Assembly: GCA_013214365.1 (NCBI GenBank)
Contig: JABSPI010000020.1
Location: 1-8,291, forward strand
Direction of reading: 5' to 3'
Length of the DNA stretch: 8,291 bases
From: Erythrobacter sp.
GTDB taxonomy: Bacteria; Pseudomonadota; Alphaproteobacteria; Sphingomonadales; Sphingomonadaceae
Of the stretch, positions 1 to 5,383 are shown in pieces. The translations under genes and the position numbers were made by a program. The notes beneath the pieces were generated by a model, which had not been told where the DNA came from, searched no databases, and was given only the letters and a program-made list of their open reading frames with translations. Each line of letters opens with the position of its first letter. Position 1 is the first letter of the stretch.

Positions 1-2
1 CC

Positions 3-173
3 CAGCGGGTCGATATCCCCGTCATCGCCAGCGGCGGGGTGAAGGGCATTTCCGACATCCACATCCTCTCGATCCAAGCGCATCTCGGGATTGAGGGCGT
101 GATTACGGGCCGCGCTTTGTATGAAGGCAAGCTGGACCTGGCCGCGGCGATCCAGATGGGCGCGCGCGAATAA
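3..173 (+). CDS. hisA: HisA, 3' end (phosphoribosylformimino-5-aminoimidazole carboxamide ribotide isomerase), partial
   Basis: Only the last 56 codons are in the window; the gene begins upstream. HisA isomerises ProFAR to PRFAR, the substrate of HisF, in cytosolic histidine synthesis. The visible part is the C-terminal end of a (beta/alpha)8 barrel. It includes the phosphate-binding strand-loop [11 protein letters not shown] and the later GVITGRALYEGK segment, both typical of HisA. HisF has a similar IPVIASGGV motif, but the full hisF lies just downstream and GRALYEGKLDLAAAI is the HisA form. The TAA stop at 171-173 overlaps by one base the ATG of the following membrane protein (TAATG), so the two are probably translationally coupled. 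Identity is fairly certain despite truncation. Confidence 0.9.
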   Translation, partial: QRVDIPVIASGGVKGISDIHILSIQAHLGIEGVITGRALYEGKLDLAAAIQMGARE

Positions 174-487
174 TGTATCGCACGATCGGATTTCTGTTCC
201 TGATCCTGAGCGCGCTTGGCGGTTATACGGTGTCGGGCGGTTATCTCGAATTTGCCTTGATCAATGCGGTTGTTTTTCTGGCGCTTGCTTTGCTGGTGGT
301 GCGGTGGATCGCACCCAGATTTGGCCGACAAGGTCTGGTCTATGGCATGGGGGCGGCGTTTCTGATCAGCCTGATCTGGCCGATTGCGGTTCTGCCCTTT
401 ATCCTTGACCCTCCATGCGAGGGCGAGGATTGCGAAATGAACGTCACTATTTCAGCGTCACCCCCTGTGGAGTCCCAAGTGCCATGA
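173..487 (+). CDS. Unrecognised small three-helix membrane protein inside the his operon
   Basis: I do not recognise this 104-residue protein. It has three hydrophobic stretches, at about residues 4-21, 25-45 and 56-77, then a polar acidic tail of about 25 residues containing PCEGEDC (Cys82 and Cys87). The only basic cluster (Arg44, Arg49, Arg52) lies between helices 2 and 3. By the positive-inside rule this puts the N-terminus in the cytoplasm and the Cys-containing tail in the periplasm; this topology is inferred. The start overlaps the hisA stop (TAATG) and the stop overlaps the hisF start (ATGA at 484-487). These tight junctions argue that it is a real, co-translated gene. No catalytic motif is visible, and nothing in the sequence ties it to histidine synthesis apart from position. 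Confidence 0.75.
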   Translation: MYRTIGFLFLILSALGGYTVSGGYLEFALINAVVFLALALLVVRWIAPRFGRQGLVYGMGAAFLISLIWPIAVLPFILDPPCEGEDCEMNVTISASPPVESQVP

Positions 488-1260
488 CCGTGCGTGTCCG
501 CGTTATCCCCTGCCTCGACGTTGCCGATGGGCGCGTGGTGAAGGGCGTCAATTTCGTTGATCTCAAAGATGCCGGCGACCCGGTGGAGCAGGCGCGCGCC
601 TATGACGGTGCGGGGGCGGATGAACTGTGTTTTCTGGACATCTCGGCCAGCCATGAGGGGCGCGGGACGCTGCTCGATATCGTCAAACGCACCGCTGAGG
701 TGTGCTTCATGCCGCTGACCGTGGGCGGCGGGGTGCGATCTGTCGAGGATGCGCGCGCGCTCTTGCTCGCGGGCGCAGACAAGGTCGCGATCAATTCCGC
801 CGCGGTCGCACGGCCAGAGCTGGTGAGCGAAATCGCCGCCAAGTTCGGCAGCCAATGCGTTGTCGCCAGCGTCGATGCGCGCCGCGTCTCGCAGCCGGGC
901 GAGCCGGGCAAATGGGAGATTTTCACTCATGGCGGGCGCAAACCCACCGGAATTGATGCGGTCGAATATGCGGTCAAAGTCGCCGATCTTGGCGCGGGCG
1001 AATTGCTTGTCACCAGCATGGATGGCGATGGGACACAGGCCGGCTATGATCTGGAGCTGACCCGCACGATTGCCGATGCGGTGGCGATCCCGGTCATTGC
1101 CAGCGGCGGGGTTGGCAATCTGGAGCATTTGGTCGACGGCGTGCGCGAAGGCCATGCCAGCGCGGTTCTGGCCGCTTCGATCTTCCATTTTGGCACCCAT
1201 TCCATCGCCGAGGCGCACAAGGCGCTGCGCGACGCGGGCTTGCCTGCGCGCGGGGTTTAG
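484..1260 (+). CDS. hisF: HisF, imidazole glycerol phosphate synthase cyclase subunit
   Basis: HisF is the cyclase subunit of IGP synthase. With HisH it turns PRFAR and glutamine-derived ammonia into imidazole glycerol phosphate and AICAR in the cytosol. The 258-residue length is normal for the family. The N-terminal strand VRVIPCLDV carries the catalytic Asp12, and ASVDARR carries Asp131; these match Asp11 and Asp130 of the Thermotoga enzyme. Phosphate-binding glycine motifs LTVGGGVRS (about 78-86) and [11 protein letters not shown] (about 202-212) and the SMDGDGT motif (178-184) are intact. An in-frame ATG exists at 415, but it lies inside the preceding gene and would add 23 non-family residues. 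The ATG at 484, in an ATGA overlap with the upstream stop, fits the conserved start. hisH is not in the window. Confidence 0.97.
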   Translation: MTVRVRVIPCLDVADGRVVKGVNFVDLKDAGDPVEQARAYDGAGADELCFLDISASHEGRGTLLDIVKRTAEVCFMPLTVGGGVRSVEDARALLLAGADKVAINSAAVARPELVSEIAAKFGSQCVVASVDARRVSQPGEPGKWEIFTHGGRKPTGIDAVEYAVKVADLGAGELLVTSMDGDGTQAGYDLELTRTIADAVAIPVIASGGVGNLEHLVDGVREGHASAVLAASIFHFGTHSIAEAHKALRDAGLPARGV

Positions 1261-1275
1261 GCAAAAGCAGGCTGT

Positions 1276-1596
1276 ATGAGCACTCTGGACCGTCTTGAAC
1301 GCACCATCGCCGAGCGGCGCACCGCCCCGCCCGAGAGCAGCTATGTGGCCAAGCTCAACGCCAAGGGCGTGCCCAAAATCGCGCAAAAGGTCGGCGAGGA
1401 AGCCACCGAGACGGTGATCGCGGCATTGTCGGGCAGCCAAGATGATCTGGTCGGGGAAAGCGCCGATTTGTTGTTTCACCTGCTGGTTCTGCTCAATGCC
1501 AAGGACGTGCGGTTGAGCGCGGTTCTCGCCGAACTCGACCGCCGCGAAGGGGTGTCGGGGATTGCAGAAAAGGCCAGCCGCAATAAAGCCAGCTGA
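1276..1596 (+). CDS. hisE: HisE, phosphoribosyl-ATP pyrophosphohydrolase
   Basis: HisE hydrolyses phosphoribosyl-ATP to phosphoribosyl-AMP and pyrophosphate, the second step of histidine synthesis. The 106-residue protein is a stand-alone all-helical HisE of the MazG-like fold, not fused to HisI. The metal-binding helices are clear: KVGEEATETVIAAL at about 38-51, with Glu41, Glu42 and Glu45, and ESADLLFHLLVLL at about 61-73, with Glu61 and Asp64. It follows hisF after 15 bases and precedes the HIT gene by 17, so it is very likely in the same transcript. No strong Shine-Dalgarno sequence precedes the ATG, so translation may depend partly on hisF. hisI is absent from the window and must lie elsewhere. 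Confidence 0.95.
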   Translation: MSTLDRLERTIAERRTAPPESSYVAKLNAKGVPKIAQKVGEEATETVIAALSGSQDDLVGESADLLFHLLVLLNAKDVRLSAVLAELDRREGVSGIAEKASRNKAS

Positions 1597-1613
1597 AAGG
1601 ACGCATACATTCC

Positions 1614-1994
1614 ATGCCGATCGACCCGACATTGCCCTATGACGACAACAATATCTTTGCCCGGATCTTGCGCGGGGAAATCCCCTCCACGCCGGTTTAT
1701 GAAGATGAATGGGCCTTCGCGTTTGAGGATATCAATCCGCAAAGCCCGGTCCACACTTTGGTGATCCCCAAAGGCAAATATGTCAGCTGGGACGATTTCA
1801 GCGCCAAAGCCAGCGCCGAGGAAATCGCCGGATTTATCCGCGCGGTCGGCCATGTCGCGCGCGAAAAAGGGCTGGTCGAACCCGGCTATCGCCTTTTGGC
1901 CAAGATCGGCGCGCATGGCGGGCAGGAAGTCCCGCATTTGCACGTCCATATTCTGGGCGGACAGTTTATCGGCCCGATGGTGATGGCGCGATAG
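1614..1994 (+). CDS. HIT-family purine nucleotide hydrolase (HinT-like)
   Basis: This 126-residue protein belongs to the histidine triad superfamily, whose Hint branch hydrolyses purine nucleoside phosphoramidates such as AMP-lysine. The HIT signature VPHLHVHILGG lies near the C-terminus (about 106-116), with His108, His110 and His112; the middle His is the expected AMP-accepting nucleophile. The N-terminal NNIFARILRGEIP and the central HTLVIPKGKY segments are typical of Hint proteins. An AAAGGA Shine-Dalgarno-like sequence at 1596-1601 lies 12 bases before the ATG. The gene follows hisE closely, an arrangement I recall from related alphaproteobacteria. The exact substrate cannot be told from sequence. 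The stop is only 30 bases from that of the convergent gene. Confidence 0.92.
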   Translation: MPIDPTLPYDDNNIFARILRGEIPSTPVYEDEWAFAFEDINPQSPVHTLVIPKGKYVSWDDFSAKASAEEIAGFIRAVGHVAREKGLVEPGYRLLAKIGAHGGQEVPHLHVHILGGQFIGPMVMAR

Positions 1995-2024
1995 AAGCGG
2001 CTGGCCCAATCACGGCCTTGTGCC

Positions 2025-2624
2025 CTAAATCGCGGTTTCGCAAATTTCGATCGAGCGCATCGACATCTCGAACGGGCCATCAATTCCATCGGACAAGATA
2101 ATGCCGATTTCGAACGCCTGATCGCGGTCAAATTGCGCGCCGGGCGCCTGATACCCGCGGAACGAACCTCGCAAATCATCCAGCGCGACCACCGCGCCCT
2201 GATCGCGCGGCGGGATCGGGGCCTGGAACGAGATCGGGCGGCGGCGATAGGCGGCCGAGGACCGGATCGACACTTTGTAAACCCGCCCGTCATCTGCGTG
2301 GTTGAATTTGAGCGCCACCGCATTGCTTAATGTGCCGGGCGAAATCGTCCGGCGGATCGATGAAAACCCCCCGCCATTGGTGTTGATGAGGCCGGTATAG
2401 AGCATCGTTCCGTCGTCAACTCGCATTTCGCCCGATGACAATCCACCCATCACCCCGTCATTGACCACCCGCCAACGCCGCACCTCTTTGGGATTGGAGA
2501 AATCGACAAATGGGCGGCACGCCAGAGATTGCGATGCAGCCAGCGAATTTGGCGTAGCCGCGACCGATGCCAGCGCCACCGCCGGAGTGAGCGCGAGCGC
2601 GATTTTTCTGAAGGGAAGCGGCAT
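2025..2624 (-). CDS. Secreted CIA30 (NDUFAF1-like) domain protein
   Basis: This 199-residue protein carries a CIA30 domain, named after the mitochondrial complex I assembly factor NDUFAF1. The family hallmarks are a Trp followed by VNDGVMGGLSSGE (about 54-66), the TNGGGFSSIRR loop (about 82-92), and the closing IGIILSDGIDGPFEM (about 173-187). The fold is a galactose-binding-like jelly roll; its function in bacteria is not established. The N-terminus looks like a Sec signal peptide: Arg6-Lys7, a hydrophobic core at 8-23, and possible cleavage near residue 29. The mature protein would be periplasmic, with two cysteines (36 and 195) that could pair. An upstream in-frame ATG at 2682-2684 exists. 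I prefer 2624 because the signal peptide begins there and a GGAGA lies 9 bases upstream (2634-2638, minus strand). Confidence 0.82.
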   Translation of the reverse strand: MPLPFRKIALALTPAVALASVAATPNSLAASQSLACRPFVDFSNPKEVRRWRVVNDGVMGGLSSGEMRVDDGTMLYTGLINTNGGGFSSIRRTISPGTLSNAVALKFNHADDGRVYKVSIRSSAAYRRRPISFQAPIPPRDQGAVVALDDLRGSFRGYQAPGAQFDRDQAFEIGIILSDGIDGPFEMSMRSIEICETAI

Positions 2625-2796
2625 GGCTGTGGGTCTCCGTTCGGGGCGAGGCAATCCGCACTCGCCAGATAATGGCAGTTTCACTCAACCCAACGCATCC
2701 CCCATCGCTCTTGTTCCACGCCGTTCGGCTCGCATTCAGGCATAAGTTGCAAAACCGCCTTCCATGGCGATTGCTGCTGCGTTAAGCCCCTTGGTG
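2625..2796. promoter_or_regulatory. Divergent gap between the CIA30 gene and the tol-pal cluster
   Basis: This 172-base region separates the minus-strand CIA30 gene from ybgC and should hold promoters for both, since ybgC is the first gene of the tol-pal cluster. I could not pick out a convincing -35/-10 pair by eye on either strand. The only distinct signal is the GGAGA ribosome-binding site of the CIA30 gene (2634-2638, minus strand). The promoter role is inferred from gene order. Confidence 0.35.
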
Positions 2797-3255
2797 ATGG
2801 CACAACCAACCCCTCCTGGCGGCGTGATCGAAGGCGCCCGACATTTTTACGCGGTGCGGGTCTATTACGAAGACACCGACCTGTCGGGCATCACCTATCA
2901 CGCCAATTATCTGCGTTGGTTCGAACGCGCGCGGTCCGATTTGCTGCGCATGTTGGGCATTGATCAACGCGCCCAGATCGAAGCGGGGGCCGAGGGCGGG
3001 GCCTATGCCTTGTCCCAGGTGGAACTTAAATATCTGCGCCCGGCGCGGCTTGATGATGATGTCGTGATCGAAACCTTGTGCACCGAATTGGGCGCGGCGA
3101 GTTGCCGGATGGATCAGATCGCCCGGCGCGGGGATGAAATATTATGCGAGGCCAGCTTGCGGGTGGGGTTCATCTCGCTCGATGGGCGGCCCAAACGGCA
3201 ACCGCGCGAATGGCGCGCGGCCTTTGCTCAATTTATGACCGAAGAGGACACATAA
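2797..3255 (+). CDS. ybgC: YbgC, tol-pal system acyl-CoA thioesterase
   Basis: YbgC is a cytoplasmic hotdog-fold thioesterase acting on acyl-CoA; it sits at the head of tol-pal clusters in many proteobacteria and has been linked to phospholipid metabolism. The signature VYYEDTDLSGITYHANYLRW (about 22-41) is complete, with Asp28 as the expected catalytic residue, followed by FERARSDLLR. From the ATG at 2797 the protein has 152 residues, near the family norm. An ATG at 2764 would add 11 residues (MAIAAALSPLV) that do not look like family sequence; neither start has a strong ribosome-binding site, so the choice is moderately sure. The gene ends TAATAG, and the GTG of tolQ follows three bases after the TAA. 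Confidence 0.93.
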   Translation: MAQPTPPGGVIEGARHFYAVRVYYEDTDLSGITYHANYLRWFERARSDLLRMLGIDQRAQIEAGAEGGAYALSQVELKYLRPARLDDDVVIETLCTELGAASCRMDQIARRGDEILCEASLRVGFISLDGRPKRQPREWRAAFAQFMTEEDT

Positions 3256-3258
3256 TAG

Positions 3259-3972
3259 GTGGTGATTGAAGTGTTGAGCGCGGGCGCAGGGCAAGCGGCT
3301 CTGGGGCCTGCACGGCTCGATCCGGTGGAATTGTTTTTGCAAGCCGACCTGATTGTGCAGGCGGTGATGGTGGGTTTGATCCTGGCCAGTATCTGGACCT
3401 GGACGATTATTGTGTCGTTCAATTTGCGGATGGCCAAATTGCGGCGCAAATCGCGCGCTTACGAGGATGAATTCTGGACCTCGAAAGACCGCGAAAAGGC
3501 GCTGGGCAAGGCGCAGCGCGGCGAGGTTCCCGCCGCGCGGGTGGCCGGTGCCGGTTTGGATGAATGGCGCCGTTCGACCAAAGCGCAACCGATCGACCGC
3601 GAGGCAACCCGCCAGCGCATCAGCGCCGCGATGGAGGGACAAGTGGCGCAAGAGGCCGATGATCTGGCCGGCAAATTGACCTTTCTGGCGACCACCGGAT
3701 CGGTTGCGCCTTTTGTTGGCCTGTTCGGGACGGTGTGGGGCATTATGAACAGCTTCTTCCAGATCGGGACTCAGCAATCGGCCTCGCTCGCAGTGGTCGC
3801 GCCCGGCATTGCCGAGGCTTTGTTTGCCACCGCGATCGGCCTTTTCGCAGCGATCCCCGCCGTGATCGCCTATAACCGTTTCACCGCCAGCGTGAATGTC
3901 TACGAAGCGCATTTGCAACGTTTCGCCGACAAGGTTCACGCAGGGCTCAGCCGGGAATTGGACAGAGCATGA
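3259..3972 (+). CDS. tolQ: TolQ, proton-channel subunit of the Tol-Pal motor
   Basis: TolQ is the inner-membrane subunit that, with TolR, uses the proton motive force to energise TolA. It belongs to the MotA/TolQ/ExbB family. The 237-residue protein has helix 1 at about 31-54, a cytoplasmic domain, helix 2 at about 143-165 (family core VGLFGTVWGIMNSF) and helix 3 at about 179-206 (PGIAEALFATAIGLFAAIP, then AVIAYN). The start is a GTG; two GTG codons stand in tandem at 3259 and 3262, so the exact start could differ by one residue. AGAGGA at 3243-3248, inside the end of ybgC, is a plausible ribosome-binding site. The TGA stop overlaps an ATG (ATGA, 3969-3972) in a frame different from that of tolR. 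Confidence 0.96.
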   Translation: MVIEVLSAGAGQAALGPARLDPVELFLQADLIVQAVMVGLILASIWTWTIIVSFNLRMAKLRRKSRAYEDEFWTSKDREKALGKAQRGEVPAARVAGAGLDEWRRSTKAQPIDREATRQRISAAMEGQVAQEADDLAGKLTFLATTGSVAPFVGLFGTVWGIMNSFFQIGTQQSASLAVVAPGIAEALFATAIGLFAAIPAVIAYNRFTASVNVYEAHLQRFADKVHAGLSRELDRA

Positions 3973-4097
3973 GCGAGATGTCGGCTTGGGCGCGGAGCAC
4001 GGCTGCGCAGCAGCCGCAAGGCCGACCGGCCGCCCGCAGCCCCGTAAGGGGCGAGGATATCGCGCGCCCGATGGCGTGCGGAAAGAGAAACGCATAA
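3969..4097 (+). CDS. Possible 42-codon ORF between tolQ and tolR
   Basis: A frame of 42 codons begins at an ATG that overlaps the tolQ stop (ATGA) and ends in a TAA whose last base is the first base of the tolR ATG (TAATG). The peptide is rich in Ala, Arg, Pro and Gln (for example QQPQGRPAARSPVRG), resembles no protein I know, and is encoded almost wholly by hairpin-forming DNA. It may be a passive frame that only carries ribosomes across the spacer to tolR, or it may arise by chance. The exact overlaps at both ends are the only evidence for translation. Confidence 0.25.
   Translation: MSEMSAWARSTAAQQPQGRPAARSPVRGEDIARPMACGKRNA
4000..4080 (+). repeat. Four tandem hairpins in the tolQ-tolR spacer (putative palindromic element)
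   Basis: Four inverted repeats follow one another. CGGCTG/CAGCCG at 4000-4005/4011-4016 has a 5-base loop. GGCC/GGCC at 4020-4023/4028-4031 has a GACC loop. GCCCC/GGGGC at 4039-4043/4048-4052 has a GTAA loop. CGCGCGCC/GGCGTGCG at 4061-4068/4073-4080 has a CGAT loop and one G-U pair. tolQ and tolR are usually adjacent or nearly so, which makes a 124-base structured spacer unusual. It may be a copy of a dispersed palindromic repeat, or an mRNA element that tunes TolR output relative to TolQ; both are inferences. Two reading frames stay open across it. Confidence 0.6.
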
Positions 4098-4552
4098 TGG
4101 CGATGGGCCTCTCCTCCTCCTCCGGCTCGCGCCGCGGCGGTCGCAAATCGCGCCGCGCCGCCATGGCCGAAATCAATGTCACCCCATTGGTCGATGTCAT
4201 GCTGGTCTTGCTGATCATTTTCATGGTGACGGTGACATTGCCCGCGGTCGGCGTGCCGATCGAATTGCCCGACAGCCGCGCCAATCCCGCACCCGAAGCG
4301 CCCGATCAGGTCAATATTACGATCAACCGCGAGGGTCAGATTTTCGTCGAGGAAGACCCGGTGCCGGCCGGCGGGTTTGCCGATGCGCTGGCCGCGATTG
4401 ATCGCGGGGCGGATGGCGAATATCCGGTGATTGTCCTGCGCGGGGATGAAAATCTCGATTACGGGCGGGTGATGGCGGTGCTGGGCGAATTGAACCGGGC
4501 TGGAATCACCCGGATCACCCAAGTCACCGACAGTTCAGATAGCGTCCCATAG
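4097..4552 (+). CDS. tolR: TolR, Tol-Pal motor subunit (ExbD/TolR family)
   Basis: TolR is a single-span inner-membrane protein whose periplasmic domain works with TolQ and TolA and whose membrane Asp takes part in proton transfer. The 151-residue protein has a basic cytoplasmic N-terminus (residues 11-20 are rich in Arg), then the family motif MAEINVTPLVDVMLVLLIIF (23-42), with the essential Asp at position 33 in the helix (about 31-50). The periplasmic domain follows (VNITINREGQIFVEE, VIVLRGDENLDYGRVM). The frame is open upstream to 3896. I chose the ATG at 4097 because the family sequence begins soon after it and purine-rich GGAAAGAGAAA lies just before it (4080-4090). A second ATG at 4103 is also possible. 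Confidence 0.94.
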   Translation: MAMGLSSSSGSRRGGRKSRRAAMAEINVTPLVDVMLVLLIIFMVTVTLPAVGVPIELPDSRANPAPEAPDQVNITINREGQIFVEEDPVPAGGFADALAAIDRGADGEYPVIVLRGDENLDYGRVMAVLGELNRAGITRITQVTDSSDSVP

Positions 4553-4562
4553 CGTGGCCTGA

Positions 4563-5378
4563 ATGATGCAAGAGAGCGCCTTTCACAAAGAGGACAAGAT
4601 CGGCCTGCTGGTCGCGCTGGCGCTGCATGTGCTGCTGGCGCTGGCTTTGGTGTTGCAGATGTTTTTCACCCCGCAACCCTTCTCTATGCCCCAGCGTGTC
4701 TCGGTGAGCCTTGCGAGCGAGGTGAGCCTTGAGGCGAGCGCGCCCAACCCGGCGCTGGAAAGCCGCGCAGCGATCGCGCCGACCTTGTCCGATGAGGTCG
4801 AGGCGCCGACACCTGATGTGGATGTGCCCGAGCCCGAAGAGGCGACGCCCCAGCCTGCAACCGAGCCCGCACCCCAGCCCGCATCGCGCGCCCCCGCACC
4901 GCGCACCCCCACTGCGCGGCCCAGTGAGGCCCCGCGCAGGGAGGCAAGCCCGCCCGCACGCCCCGCCAATCGCGGCAGCGGCAGCCGGATCGGCGACAAT
5001 TTCCTCGACGGGCAAGGCTCCTCGACCACCAGCGATAATGCGACCGCGCCCGCCGCCAATTTTGGCCGCCGCGAACGCGCCGCTTTGTCCTCGGCAATCA
5101 CGCGGCAATTGCGCCCGCATTGGAACGCGCCATCGGGGGTGGAGGCTGAATTGCTGGTGTCGATTGTATCGTGGCAACTCAACCCTGACGGGACGCTCAA
5201 AGGGCGGCCCACCTGCCGCACTCAACCCGGCAGCATCACCGCCGGCAATCGCCCGCAAGCCAGCCTGCATTGCGAACGCGCAATCAGGGCGGTTCAGCTT
5301 GCCGCCCCTTTCAACCTGCCCGAGCAATTCTATAGCCGTTGGGACGACCTCGAATGGCAATTCGACAGAAGGCTTTGA
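4563..5378 (+). CDS. tolA: TolA-like periplasm-spanning protein with proline-rich linker and TonB-type C-terminus
   Basis: By position and layout this is TolA, which links the TolQR motor to TolB and Pal. It has 271 residues, against about 420 in E. coli. A short cytoplasmic N-terminus precedes one transmembrane helix (about 14-36). A Pro/Ala/Glu-rich linker (about 60-140, dense in Pro from 78) replaces the long Ala/Lys/Glu helix of enterobacterial TolA. The C-terminal domain (about 168-271) fits the TonB/TolA fold, with RQLRPHWNAP and an amphipathic VSWQLNPDGTL strand. Cys219 and Cys237 could form a disulfide, as in TolA domain III of E. coli. Two tandem ATGs (4563 and 4566) compete as start. 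The assignment leans on gene order; some annotation tools would call it an energy transducer TonB. Confidence 0.85.
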   Translation: MMQESAFHKEDKIGLLVALALHVLLALALVLQMFFTPQPFSMPQRVSVSLASEVSLEASAPNPALESRAAIAPTLSDEVEAPTPDVDVPEPEEATPQPATEPAPQPASRAPAPRTPTARPSEAPRREASPPARPANRGSGSRIGDNFLDGQGSSTTSDNATAPAANFGRRERAALSSAITRQLRPHWNAPSGVEAELLVSIVSWQLNPDGTLKGRPTCRTQPGSITAGNRPQASLHCERAIRAVQLAAPFNLPEQFYSRWDDLEWQFDRRL

Positions 5379-5383
5379 CCCCT

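Noticed and set aside
340..1632. A 430-codon open frame on the minus strand opposite hisF and hisE
   Set aside because: It is antisense to two unmistakable enzyme genes, has no recognisable domain, and long antisense frames are common in GC-rich DNA with strong codon bias.
1995..2024. A possible terminator between the convergent HIT and CIA30 genes
   Set aside because: Only a 4-bp GGCC/GGCC stem with a 7-base loop and no T run is present.
2700..2763. A -35/-10 promoter for the tol-pal cluster near TTGTTC and CATAAG
   Set aside because: The spacing between these elements is about 25 bases, too wide, and neither element is close to consensus.
3142..4284. A 380-codon minus-strand frame opposite ybgC, tolQ and tolR
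   Set aside because: The plus strand carries clear family proteins here; the minus product is low-complexity, rich in Arg/Pro/Gly/His, without any domain.
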